Source: 66-474 sp036278635
GTDB lineage: Bacteria > Pseudomonadota > Gammaproteobacteria > Xanthomonadales > Rhodanobacteraceae
DNA: 42,979 nucleotides
Reading direction: 5' to 3'
NCBI GenBank assembly: GCA_036278635.1
Contig: DASUKQ010000084.1
Span: forward strand, 1 to 42,979
Each line of letters opens with the position of its first letter. Positions within the stretch are counted from its first letter, which is position 1. This document shows, piece by piece, positions 25,764 through 34,066 of this stretch. The notes beneath the pieces are model-generated. The model saw nothing but the letters and a program-made list of their open reading frames with translations. It was not told the origin of the DNA and did not search any database. A program made the translations under genes and the position numbers.

Positions 25764-25935
25764 AGATGTCGCTTCTCGCAGGAGCCTGCCTGCAGGCGAT
25801 CGGGCATCGGAGCAGATGGTCCTCCCATCCTCTCGCGACATTTCTCGCGCGCAGGCGCGCTCCTACGAAAATCAAACAACGACACATGCACATCTCTTCG
25901 GGTAGAGCCTGCCTGCAGGCGACGCACATGTCGTC
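25764..25935. repeat. Family E palindromic repeats between the ATPase and amidotransferase genes
   Basis: GAGCCTGCCTGCAGGCGA occurs twice as a direct repeat, near 25782 and 25906. Between them lies the related inverted form GCGCAGGCGCGCTCCTACG (about 25848-25866). A GTCGC...GCGACA symmetry adds to the folding. Such GTAGGAGCGCGC-like units are abundant in xanthomonad genomes. Nothing else is seen in the 25736-25980 gap. Confidence 0.6.
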
Positions 25936-25980
25936 ACGCGGCGCTATGCTGCGGGTGGCACAACAAACATCGGACCCGTC

Positions 25981-26739
25981 GTGACACATCCCCTCTTGCT
26001 CATCCAGACCGGCGAAGCGCCGGAAGCCATTCGCGCCCGGCTCGGCGGTTTCGCCGAGTGGTTCCGGAAGGCAATGCGGCTCGATGCCACGCGGATGCGC
26101 GTCGTTCGCGTGGATGCAGGCGAACCGCTGCCCCCGCAGGCTTGCGTCGCCGGCGCGGTGATCACCGGTTCCGGCGCGATGGTCACCGAGCGGGCGGACT
26201 GGAGCGAGCGCACCGCCGACTGGATCCGCGACGCCATGGAGACGGAAACACCACTGTTCGGCGTATGCTACGGCCACCAGTTGATGGCGCACGCGCTGGG
26301 CGGCACGGTCGGCTGGCTGCCCGCCGGTCGCGAGATCGGCACCGTCCCCATCACCCGGAACGATCGTCGCGGCGACGATTGGCTTTCCGCACTCCCGATG
26401 ACCTTTACGGCGCACACCACCCACCGGCAGTCGGTGCTGGAACCGCCGCACCGTGCCGTCGTCCTGGCTGCGTCCGAAAGCGATCCGTACCAATTGCTGC
26501 GCTATGCACCCTACGCAGTCTCCACCCAGTTCCATCCCGAATTCAGTGCGGAATCCATGCGCGCCTACATCGACGCGCGCGCCGACGCCTTGCGCGAAGA
26601 AGGCTTCGATCCGGACGCGTTGCATGCAGGCGTGCAGGAAACCGAAGCGGCACGTGCGCTGCTGGAACGTTTCGCGCACACAGCACTGGCCGCCAAGGCA
26701 GCGCCGCGGCGCGACAAAGCGAGGGCGCTCCAGTCGTAG
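25981..26739 (+). CDS. Class-I glutamine amidotransferase (GuaA-like domain protein)
   Basis: A 252-residue stand-alone glutamine amidotransferase that would release ammonia from glutamine or hydrolyse a gamma-glutamyl compound. The triad is Cys96 in GVCYGHQ, with His185 and Glu187 in QFHPEF. AGAVITGSGAMVTE and FTAHTTHRQSV are typical of the YfeJ-like group. The start is GTG at 25981, preceded by little ribosome-binding sequence. The C terminus (ALAAKAAPRRDKARALQS) runs into a dispersed repeat. No synthase partner is adjacent, so the physiological substrate is unknown. Confidence 0.85.
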   Translation: MTHPLLLIQTGEAPEAIRARLGGFAEWFRKAMRLDATRMRVVRVDAGEPLPPQACVAGAVITGSGAMVTERADWSERTADWIRDAMETETPLFGVCYGHQLMAHALGGTVGWLPAGREIGTVPITRNDRRGDDWLSALPMTFTAHTTHRQSVLEPPHRAVVLAASESDPYQLLRYAPYAVSTQFHPEFSAESMRAYIDARADALREEGFDPDALHAGVQETEAARALLERFAHTALAAKAAPRRDKARALQS

Positions 26740-26874
26740 CGGCTTTTGTAAAAAGTCAGGCCACGGAGCTCTTGGCCATGGACGGCAGCTTTGGCCGTTC
26801 TGATACTTCGACGCAGAGCCTTCCACACACTCGCGTGCCATCGTCCAACAGGCTGCGATCAGGGACGATCGCAA
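26738..26874 (+). repeat. Dispersed repeat, family D, copy 2
   Basis: The unit begins AGCGGCTTTTGT then AAAAAGTCAGGCCACGG, continues with GCTCTTGGCCATGGACGGCAG and ends near CAGGGACGATCGCAATCA. Its start supplies the amidotransferase stop codon (TAG). The layout is shared with copy 3 downstream of the rhomboid gene's 5' end, and its first 26 bases match copy 1 after mnmG. Confidence 0.65.
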
Positions 26875-27555
26875 TCAATACGAGCGTTGGCGCAGCCTGC
26901 GCTCTACGGCACCGCGCGAAATCATCGCGAACACGATTCCGAACCCGAAGCCGGCGAGGTGGGCCCACCACACCACGGTGCCGAATCCCGGCCCGGCCCA
27001 GGTGAACAGCAGTTGCAGCAGCACCCACATCCCGATCAGCAGCGCCGCGGGCACCCGGATGAACTGGAAGTAGAGCCCGAGCGGCAGCACCAGCCCCAGA
27101 TGCGCACGCGGGAAAAGGGCCAGATACGCACCGAGGATGGCCGACACGGCGCCGCTGCAACCGACGATCGGCCGCAATTGTCCGGACAGCGTCCAGGCAC
27201 CCACGAGGTTGGCGAACGCGCCCCCGATCAGGAACAGCGCGAGGAACCGCCGTGAGCCCAACGCGCGTTCCGCCGGCAATCCGAAAATCACCAGGAACAG
27301 CATGTTGCCGAGCAGGTGCATCCAGTCGGCATGCATGAACAACGACGTGAATGGGCACAGCCACGACCAGCCATGCAGGATCCCGCCATCGCGAAACAAG
27401 TGCGCCGGCACGGTGCCCCAGTCGCCCAGCACGGCGTCGCGCGTGTCCGGCGAGGACAGCATCAGCCACAGGTAGCACGCCACGCACGTCACCACCAGCG
27501 CCGGCGTGACCCAACGCGGGTGCGCGTGGCGCCGGCTGGGCACGTCAACGAACAT
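26875..27555 (-). CDS. Rhomboid-family intramembrane serine protease
   Basis: A 226-residue inner-membrane protease that cuts transmembrane segments. The N terminus is basic (SRRHAHPRW), followed by six or seven membrane helices. The conserved HxxxN of helix 2 is seen in HADWMHLLGNMLFL. The catalytic Ser134 lies in GCSGAVSAILG. The partner His199 lies in WWAHLAGFGFG. This is the compact bacterial form without added soluble domains. The ATG at 27555 gives the full first helix, and its ribosome-binding site (GAGG) is distant. Family D repeats flank both ends. The substrate is not predictable. Confidence 0.92.
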   Translation of the reverse strand: MFVDVPSRRHAHPRWVTPALVVTCVACYLWLMLSSPDTRDAVLGDWGTVPAHLFRDGGILHGWSWLCPFTSLFMHADWMHLLGNMLFLVIFGLPAERALGSRRFLALFLIGGAFANLVGAWTLSGQLRPIVGCSGAVSAILGAYLALFPRAHLGLVLPLGLYFQFIRVPAALLIGMWVLLQLLFTWAGPGFGTVVWWAHLAGFGFGIVFAMISRGAVERRLRQRSY

Positions 27556-27576
27556 CGGTCATGGGCCTCGACGCCC

Positions 27577-27704
27577 CAATAGGAGCAGCTGTCGTGGAGA
27601 GTCGGGCCACGGCGCTCTTTGCCCTGGATGGCGGCTTCGAAGATCGTTCCGGAGTCCCGCAATCCTGAATTGCGGGTGCGCCTGGATTTTCATGGAAACC
27701 GCAG
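27577..27704 (+). repeat. Dispersed repeat, family D, copy 3
   Basis: AGGAGCAGCTGTCGTGGAGA leads into GTCGGGCCACGGCGCTCTTT and GCCCTGGATGGCGGCTTCGA, matching copy 2 (GTCAGGCCACGGAGCTCTTG) with substitutions. The end, CAGTCAGGGACGATTGCACGA, resembles CAGGGACGATCGCAATCA of copy 2. It fills the gap between the rhomboid and tyrS genes. Confidence 0.6.
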
Positions 27705-28922
27705 TCAGGGACGATTGCACGACAGTTTCACGCGTGCGAAATTGCGCTTGCCAACTTGCAGCACTCCTTCGAAGCCGGCGGCGAACATGCGCTGTGCGTC
27801 TTCCACCACTTGTGCGTCGATGCGGACCGCGTGCTCCTTCAACTTGCGATTGGCTTCCGAATTGCTGGACGTGAGGCCTGCGGCGGTCAGCAACGCGGGC
27901 AGGCGCAATCCCTCGACGGGCACGCTGATCACGTTCAGCGGCAATGACGAGGTGTCGCCTTCGCCGCGCACCACCGCGTGCCAACCAGCGATCGCCTTGT
28001 CGGCTTCGGCGGCACCGTGGAAGCGTGCGGCCAGCTCGTGTGCCAGGCGCAACTTCGCGTCGCGCGGATTCAATGCGCCGTCGGCGACATCGCGTTTCAT
28101 CACGGCAAGTTCGTCCAGCGAAACGTCGAAGCTCAGCAGTTCGAACCATCGCCACATCAGTTCGTCGCCGATCTTCATGGTCTTGGTCACCATGTCGATC
28201 GCGGGCTCGTCGATGCCGATGTAATTGCCGAGCGACTTCGACATCTTCTGCACGCCGTCGATGCCCTCAAGCAGCGGCATCGTCAGCACGATCTGCGGTG
28301 GCTGGCCGAAGTGTTCCTGCAGCGCGCGCCCCACCAGCAGGTTGAAGCGCTGGTCGGTGCCGCCCAACTCAACGTCGCATTCAAGCGCCACCGAGTCGTA
28401 GCCCTGCACCAGCGGATACAGGAACTCGTGGATCGAGATCGGCTGCTGCGCAGCGAAGCGTCTGGAAAAATCGTCGCGCTCGAGCATCCGTGCCACGGTG
28501 TGCTGCGCGGCGAGCCTGACCATGTCGGCGGCGGTCATCCTGTCGAACCATTCCGAATTGAAACGCAGCTCGGTGCGTTCGCGGTCGAGGACCTTGAACA
28601 CCTGCGCGGCATAGGTTTGCGCATTGCGCGCGATGTCTTCGCGCGAGAGCGGCTTGCGGGTGACGTTCTTGCCGGTCGGATCGCCGATCATCCCGGTGAA
28701 GTCGCCGATCAGGAAGATCACGACATGCCCGAGGTCCTGGAACTGGCGCATCTTGTTGAGCAGCACCGTATGGCCCAGATGCAGGTCCGGCGCCGTCGGA
28801 TCGAACCCGGCCTTGATGCGCAGCGGCCGGCCCGGCGCGAGTCGCGCCTGGAGTTCGTCCTGTTTCAGGACGTCGACGGCACCACGGCGAATGAGCGCCA
28901 GGGCTTGCTGGTTCGATGGCAT
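27705..28922 (-). CDS. tyrS: Tyrosyl-tRNA synthetase
   Basis: A 405-residue class I synthetase charging tRNA-Tyr. The HIGH-type motif is HLGH in DPTAPDLHLGHTVLLNK, and the second signature is KMSKS in GVQKMSKSLGN. IFLIGDFTGMIGDPTGKN is typical of the TyrZ-like bacterial type. The C-terminal S4-like RNA-binding region has SSNSEANRKLKEHAVRIDAQ. The ATG at 28922 starts MPSNQQALALIRRG, as in homologues. The longer frame to 28976 looks non-coding. It is divergent from the M23 endopeptidase gene, an arrangement common in gammaproteobacteria. Confidence 0.96.
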   Translation of the reverse strand: MPSNQQALALIRRGAVDVLKQDELQARLAPGRPLRIKAGFDPTAPDLHLGHTVLLNKMRQFQDLGHVVIFLIGDFTGMIGDPTGKNVTRKPLSREDIARNAQTYAAQVFKVLDRERTELRFNSEWFDRMTAADMVRLAAQHTVARMLERDDFSRRFAAQQPISIHEFLYPLVQGYDSVALECDVELGGTDQRFNLLVGRALQEHFGQPPQIVLTMPLLEGIDGVQKMSKSLGNYIGIDEPAIDMVTKTMKIGDELMWRWFELLSFDVSLDELAVMKRDVADGALNPRDAKLRLAHELAARFHGAAEADKAIAGWHAVVRGEGDTSSLPLNVISVPVEGLRLPALLTAAGLTSSNSEANRKLKEHAVRIDAQVVEDAQRMFAAGFEGVLQVGKRNFARVKLSCNRP

Positions 28923-29049
28923 CGGTATTCCCGCGGAAAAAAGAAACGCAGCGACACAAAACGTCGGCTGTGTCATGCGACGATCGTGACCGCTCGGTTA
29001 ATTATCCGTTAATCGCAAAACGTCATGCAAATCTTTGTGAAACAAGGCA

Positions 29050-29079
29050 TTGACGCAACGTTCACAAGGCCGCTATGGT
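29050..29079 (+). promoter_or_regulatory. Candidate sigma-70 promoter for the cell-wall operon
   Basis: TTGACG (29050-29055) and TATGGT (29074-29079) are separated by 18 bases. The -10 box covers the ATG at 29075. If this promoter is used, translation must begin downstream, which favours the ATG at 29123. Confidence 0.4.
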
Positions 29080-29122
29080 ACGACCCGTTGTGCGCTTTCG
29101 CCCGTTTTTTCGGACTTTCCCG

Positions 29123-30586
29123 ATGGATCGCCATCTCCGTCGTGTCACCCCTCATGTCGTGCGGCGTCAGGCGATCCGTCGCAAGACCCGGCATTGCCAT
29201 TCCCGTTTCTACGCGCGTTGCGCGCATTGGTCGTTCCACGCCGAAGCGCCGGCGAGCGTTTTCCGCTGGTCGCGTGAGCGCTGGGCGCTCGCAGGCGGCG
29301 CGTTCCTGCTGGCATTGTTGACGCTGCTGGGCATCCCGGCCTGGGCCAATGTGATCCGGCACGAGGCCGTCCAGCCGGTCACGCGCAAGACGCTGGCCCT
29401 GCCACTGTCCCTGCCGCCCGCACCGCCGGAAGCCGAACGACGTGTCGTCGCGTCCTGGAAAACCGTCGAGGTCGAACCCGGCCAGACGTTGTCCGAGATT
29501 TTCGAAGCCCAGGGACTGTCCGGCGCCGACCTCGCCAGGGTGATGGGCAGCGGCAAGGATACCGGCGCGCTCAAGACCCTGCACCCGGGCGACCAGCTCG
29601 CGTTCCTGATCGGTGCCCCGGGCCGGCTCGAAGGGTTCCGCTACAGCCCGGATTCCGCGTCCGAGATCACGTTGACGGCGCAGGCCGACGGCAGCATGCA
29701 CGCGAAAGTCACGGCGTTGCCGGTCGAACGGCGCATGCACTTCGCGCATGGCGTGGTGCAAGGTTCGCTGTTCGCGGCCGGTTCCAGGGCCGGCTTGAGC
29801 GAGACCATGGTGTTGAAGCTCGCCGACGTGTTCAAGTACGACATCGACTTCATCAAGGACTTGCAGCGCGGTGACCGTTTCACGGTGGTCTACGACGATG
29901 TCTACCGCAACGGAAAGTTCGCCCACGGCGGCGACATCATCGCGGCGGAGTTCGTCAACAAGGGCCATCGCTACACCGCTTATCGCTTCAAGCAGGACGA
30001 TGGCGGCCTTGCGTACTACAGCGAGGATGGACATCCGCTGCGCAAGGCGTTGTTGCGCACGCCGGTATCGTTCACCCGCATTTCCTCGCGGTTCGGCATG
30101 CGCAAGCACCCGATCCTGGGCTACAGCCGCATGCACAAGGGCGTCGACTACGCCGCACCGACCGGCACGCCGATCCATGCGGCAGGCAATGGCGTCATCG
30201 TTCGCCGTGGCTGGGTGCACGGCTACGGCAACTTCATCGAAATCAAGGACACGCCGAAGTACAGCACGGCGTACGGGCACATGTCGCGTTTCGCGAAGGG
30301 ATTGCACGTGGGTTCGCGCGTTACCCAGGGCGAGGTGATCGGTTACGTCGGACAGACCGGCATGGCCACCGGACCGCACCTGCACTACGAAGTGCGCGTC
30401 AACGGAAAACCGGAAAATCCCCTGACGGTCACGATGCCCAAGCCACAGCCGTTGTCCGGCAAGCTGATGGCCCAGTTCAGGGCCCAGACCGCACCGATGG
30501 TGGCACGCATCCAGATGATCGACAACGCCACCCAGCGCCTCGCGCAGGTGGACAAAGATCGCTCCAGCGTGGCCACGATCAACTGA
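29123..30586 (+). CDS. M23-family murein endopeptidase (MepM-like)
   Basis: A zinc endopeptidase of the periplasm that opens peptidoglycan cross-links for wall growth; 487 residues from this start. A basic N terminus precedes one membrane anchor (WALAGGAFLLALLTLLGIPA). An OapA/LysM-like region follows (TVEVEPGQTLSEIFEAQGLS...LHPGDQLAFLI). The C-terminal peptidase domain has HKGVDYAAPTGTPI, giving the first His and Asp ligands, and GPHLHYEVRVNG, giving the catalytic HxH. An in-frame ATG at 29075 would add 16 residues, but it overlaps the candidate promoter. It ends 8 bases before anmK, so the two are co-transcribed. Confidence 0.93.
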   Translation: MDRHLRRVTPHVVRRQAIRRKTRHCHSRFYARCAHWSFHAEAPASVFRWSRERWALAGGAFLLALLTLLGIPAWANVIRHEAVQPVTRKTLALPLSLPPAPPEAERRVVASWKTVEVEPGQTLSEIFEAQGLSGADLARVMGSGKDTGALKTLHPGDQLAFLIGAPGRLEGFRYSPDSASEITLTAQADGSMHAKVTALPVERRMHFAHGVVQGSLFAAGSRAGLSETMVLKLADVFKYDIDFIKDLQRGDRFTVVYDDVYRNGKFAHGGDIIAAEFVNKGHRYTAYRFKQDDGGLAYYSEDGHPLRKALLRTPVSFTRISSRFGMRKHPILGYSRMHKGVDYAAPTGTPIHAAGNGVIVRRGWVHGYGNFIEIKDTPKYSTAYGHMSRFAKGLHVGSRVTQGEVIGYVGQTGMATGPHLHYEVRVNGKPENPLTVTMPKPQPLSGKLMAQFRAQTAPMVARIQMIDNATQRLAQVDKDRSSVATIN

Positions 30587-30594
30587 ACGCCGCC

Positions 30595-31719
30595 GTGGCG
30601 GACCCCGCAGCATCGCTCTATCTCGGCCTGATTTCCGGCACCAGCGCCGACGGCGTCGACGCCGCGCTGGTACGTTTCGCGCCACGCTTCGAAGTGCTGG
30701 CGTCGAGCACCTACCCCTACACCGACGACCTGCGCGCACGGATCCTGGCGCTGGCCCGGAGCCGTGCCACGATCGCATTGGACGATCTCGGGCACCTCGA
30801 TACCGAAATCGGTGAACATTTTGCCGAGGCGGCTGCGGCCTTGCTGCGGCAAGCGGACATTGCCGCGGGCGATGTCGCCGCGATCGGTTCGCACGGCCAG
30901 ACCGTGTGCCACCGGCCGCGCGGCGCGTTTCCGTTCACGCTGCAACTCGGCGATCCCAACGTCATTGCCGAACGCACCGGCGTCGTCACGGCCGCGGATT
31001 TCCGCCGTGCCGACATCGCGGCGGGGGGGCAGGGTGCGCCCCTGCTTCCGGCGTTGCACGCCGCGCTGCTGGCCGACGCCTCCACCCCCCGCGCGATCCT
31101 CAATCTCGGCGGTATCGCCAACCTCACGTTGCTGATTCCGGACAGGCTCGTGGCCGGCTTCGACACCGGTCCCGCCAATTGCCTGCTTGATGCATGGTCG
31201 CTGCGCCACCGCGATCGCCCGCGCGACGAAAGTGGCGCGTGGGCGCGCAGCGGGCGCGTGGACGAGTCGTGGCTGGCACGCCTGCTCGACGATCCCTACT
31301 TCGCGGCGGCGCCGCCCAAAAGCACCGGCCGCGAACAATTCAATCTCGACTGGCTGGATGGGCGCTTGCCGTCCGAGCCCGAGCCCGCCGACGTGCAGGC
31401 GACGCTGTTGCAACTTTCCGTGCAAACCATCGCGGATGCCTTGCGCACCCAGGCGGCGGAAGTACGCGAGGTTTACGCCTGCGGAGGCGGCGTGCACAAC
31501 GCCGCGTTGATGGAGGCGCTCGGCGAGGCGTTGCCCAACGCGATCCTCGACACCACGGCCGCGCTCGGCCTCGACCCGGACTTCGTCGAAGCCGTCGGCT
31601 TCGCCTGGCTGGCGAGACAACGCCTGCTTGGCCTGCCCGGCAACCTGCCTTCGGTCACGGGCGCACGCGGGCCGCGGGTGCTCGGTGTGCTCGCGGCTGC
31701 CCCGCCCGGCACCGATTGA
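30595..31719 (+). CDS. anmK: Anhydro-N-acetylmuramic acid kinase
   Basis: A 374-residue cytoplasmic kinase that opens and phosphorylates 1,6-anhydro-MurNAc to MurNAc-6-phosphate, returning wall sugar to metabolism. The family start LGLISGTSADGVDAALV binds ATP. GSHGQTVCHRP, QLGDPNVIAERTG, NLGGIANLTLL and DTGPANCLLDAW are the usual blocks, and YACGGGVHN closes the nucleotide site. The start is GTG at 30595, only 8 bases after the endopeptidase stop. Length matches the family (about 370). Confidence 0.96.
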   Translation: MADPAASLYLGLISGTSADGVDAALVRFAPRFEVLASSTYPYTDDLRARILALARSRATIALDDLGHLDTEIGEHFAEAAAALLRQADIAAGDVAAIGSHGQTVCHRPRGAFPFTLQLGDPNVIAERTGVVTAADFRRADIAAGGQGAPLLPALHAALLADASTPRAILNLGGIANLTLLIPDRLVAGFDTGPANCLLDAWSLRHRDRPRDESGAWARSGRVDESWLARLLDDPYFAAAPPKSTGREQFNLDWLDGRLPSEPEPADVQATLLQLSVQTIADALRTQAAEVREVYACGGGVHNAALMEALGEALPNAILDTTAALGLDPDFVEAVGFAWLARQRLLGLPGNLPSVTGARGPRVLGVLAAAPPGTD

Positions 31720-31798
31720 TGGCCATGCCACGCCCTTGCACCCGCCGCCGCGGCCGTCGCTCACGGGGCGATCGAAGCGGTACCCTCGACTCGCAAGC

Positions 31799-33112
31799 AT
31801 GATCGCCTCCAGCGCCCGCCTCCGCAACATCACCGACTCGATCCGTCCCTACCTCGAGCGCGCTCCGCTTGGCGCGCTGTTGCTGGGCGTTTCCTCCGGC
31901 TTTCCCTACGCCATGATCGGCGCCACCCTGACCACGCGGTTGGCCCAGGACGGCATCGACAAGCAGGCGGTCACGGCGTTCTCGCTGGCGTTCCTGGCCT
32001 ACAACCTGAAGTTCCTGTGGGCGCCGGCCATCGACCGCGTGCGTCTGCCGCTGTTGGGACGTTTCGGCCAGCGTCGTTCCTGGTTGTGGCTCTCGGCAGC
32101 ACTGGTGACCGCGGCAATCGTGTTCCTCGGGTTGGTGGATCCGGGCCGCCATCTGGCCGCCGCCGCGGGCGCGGCCGTGCTGGTGGGCGTGGCCGGGGCA
32201 ACCTTCGACATCGTGATCGACGCGTACCGCATCGAATTGCTGGAGCCGCGCCAGCTCGGCGTCGGCTCGGGCATGTCGCAGTATGGCTGGCGGCTCGGCG
32301 CCAATGTCGCCGGTGCGCTTGCCCTGCTCCTGGCGGCCGTGTACGGATGGCACGCGGCGTACGTGCTTTGCGCGGTGTTCGCCCTCCCGGCGGTCTTCGT
32401 CGGCTTCTGGCTGGGCGAGCCTGCGCGGCATCGCGCACCGGCGCCGCTGCACGGTCTCGCAGCGGTCCGTGAAAGCGTCATCGAGCCGCTGCGCGAGTTT
32501 TTCGCGCGCACCGGTGCCTGGCTGGTGCTGCTGTTCGTGCTGCTGCACAAGATCGGCGATACCCTCGCCAACCTCACCGTGCGGCTGCTGCTCAACGACC
32601 TCGGCTTCAGCAACGAGGAAATCGCCACCTTCGACGTCGGCTTCGGCTTCATCGCCTACCTGGTCGGCATCTTCATTGGCGGCATCGTGTATGCACGCCT
32701 CGGGGTGAAGCGCTCGGTGATGCTGAGCCTGATCCTGATGGGCGTGTCGAACCTGTCCTTCGCGGTGCTCGCCCACATCGGCCACAGCGATTCGATGCTG
32801 GCTTTCACCATCGGCTTCGAGAACCTGTCCAGCGGCATCGGCGGGGTCGTGGTTGTGGCCTACCTGTCGGCGCTGTGCAATCTCAGCTTTACCGCCACGC
32901 AATACGCGCTGCTGTCGGCGGCCGCTTCAGTGGTGGGCCGCCTCCTGACCGGGACCACGGCCGGGACCCTGATCGAACAGCTGGGGTACTTCGATTTCTA
33001 CCTGCTGACCACGGTGGCGGCGTTGCCCGGAATCCTGTTGTTCGCGTGGATGATGCGTGCGGGACTGGTCGACCGCGCGATCGCCGAGCTCGACGTGCGC
33101 GAAACCGTGTAG
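31799..33112 (+). CDS. ampG: AmpG muropeptide permease (MFS)
   Basis: A 437-residue inner-membrane transporter of the major facilitator superfamily that imports anhydro-muropeptides. About twelve hydrophobic segments are present. Family signatures include LLLGVSSGFPYAMIGATL near the N terminus, FLWAPAIDR after helix 2, and VIDAYRIELLEPRQLGVGSG in the central part. The ATG at 31799 is chosen from the alignment of the first helix; no Shine-Dalgarno sequence is obvious. It follows anmK by 79 bases, so this cluster covers cutting (M23), uptake (AmpG) and sugar rescue (AnmK). Confidence 0.93.
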   Translation: MIASSARLRNITDSIRPYLERAPLGALLLGVSSGFPYAMIGATLTTRLAQDGIDKQAVTAFSLAFLAYNLKFLWAPAIDRVRLPLLGRFGQRRSWLWLSAALVTAAIVFLGLVDPGRHLAAAAGAAVLVGVAGATFDIVIDAYRIELLEPRQLGVGSGMSQYGWRLGANVAGALALLLAAVYGWHAAYVLCAVFALPAVFVGFWLGEPARHRAPAPLHGLAAVRESVIEPLREFFARTGAWLVLLFVLLHKIGDTLANLTVRLLLNDLGFSNEEIATFDVGFGFIAYLVGIFIGGIVYARLGVKRSVMLSLILMGVSNLSFAVLAHIGHSDSMLAFTIGFENLSSGIGGVVVVAYLSALCNLSFTATQYALLSAAASVVGRLLTGTTAGTLIEQLGYFDFYLLTTVAALPGILLFAWMMRAGLVDRAIAELDVRETV

Positions 33113-33116
33113 TCGT

Positions 33117-33917
33117 TCAGTCGGCGTAGTCCACGCGATAAGGGGCGTGATCGGAAAACCGTGGAGTCGGCGAGATCGTGCAAGCGCGCACGCGCTTGCC
33201 CAACGTCGGCGTCGTGATCTGGTAATCGATCCGCCAACCGACGTTGTTGGCGCGCGCCGCGCCCCGGTTGGACCACCAGGTGTATTCCTCGGCGTCAGGT
33301 TTCGCGATGCGAAAGCTGTCGAGCCAGCCGTGCCCTGGCGCCGGCGCGCCGTCGCCATGCGTGTCGGCGATCAGTGCGTTCAACCAGGCGCGTTCTTCCG
33401 GCAGGCAGCCGGAGTTTTTCTGGTTGGACTTCCAGTTGCGGATGTCGCGCTCGCTGCGCACGATGTTCCAGTCGCCGCACAGCACGTAGTCGCGACCGCT
33501 GGCCAGCCAGCCATCGAAGATCCTGCGCAACTTCTTCATCGTCGTGAACTTGAATGCCTGTCGTGCTTCGCCCGAGGTGCCGGAGGGCACATACAGCGAC
33601 ACCACGCTCAGGTTGCCGAAGCGTGCTTCGATGTAACGTCCTTCGTCGTCGAAGGGTTTCCAGCCGATCTTCGTCAGCACTTCGTCGGGCTTGCGCCTGG
33701 CATAGATCGCGACACCGCTGTAGCCTCTTTTCGTCACCGCATCGCGGTAGAAGCAGTGGTGTTCGTGCGGGCGGAACATCGTGTCGGTGAGCTGGTCTTC
33801 CTGCGATTTGGTCTCCTGGATGCAGGTGACGTCGGCCTTCTGCGCGGCCAGCCACTCGAAGAAGCCCTTGCGGGCGGCCGAACGGATGCCGTTGGCGTTG
33901 AAGGAAATGATGCGCAT
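33117..33917 (-). CDS. xthA: Exodeoxyribonuclease III (AP endonuclease)
   Basis: A 266-residue base-excision-repair enzyme of the exonuclease III/APE1 fold. It begins MRIISFNANGIRSA. The metal ligand Glu lies in CIQETKS. Also visible are YSGVAIYARR, VSLYVPSG, CGDWNIVRSERDIRNW (the Asp and Asn of the active site) and the C-terminal SDHAPYRVDY with catalytic Asp-His. The ATG at 33917 directly follows a family C repeat, with no Shine-Dalgarno sequence. It is divergent from pyrE, as in Xanthomonas, and converges on ampG with only 4 bases between the stops. Confidence 0.95.
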   Translation of the reverse strand: MRIISFNANGIRSAARKGFFEWLAAQKADVTCIQETKSQEDQLTDTMFRPHEHHCFYRDAVTKRGYSGVAIYARRKPDEVLTKIGWKPFDDEGRYIEARFGNLSVVSLYVPSGTSGEARQAFKFTTMKKLRRIFDGWLASGRDYVLCGDWNIVRSERDIRNWKSNQKNSGCLPEERAWLNALIADTHGDGAPAPGHGWLDSFRIAKPDAEEYTWWSNRGAARANNVGWRIDYQITTPTLGKRVRACTISPTPRFSDHAPYRVDYAD

Positions 33918-33921
33918 GACA

Positions 33922-34066
33922 GCCGGGAATCGGGAATGGGAACCGGGAATCGTAAAGCAAAAGCGCAGTGTCCGTTGAACGCGTGTGCCGGGGCGCGGCA
34001 CCGCCCGGTGTCCTGCTCTCGCGTCGCCCTTATCATCCGATTCCCGATCCCCGATTCCCGACTCCC
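33922..34066. repeat. Family C GGGAATCG arrays facing each other between xthA and pyrE
   Basis: Units of CGGGAATC occur three to four times at about 33922-33952. Their reverse complement GATTCCCG occurs at about 34038-34066, leaving about 85 bases between. Each array ends directly at a start codon (xthA on the minus strand, pyrE on the plus), so each mRNA leader would begin with the same GATTCCCG tract and the two ends could pair as DNA. Confidence 0.75.
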
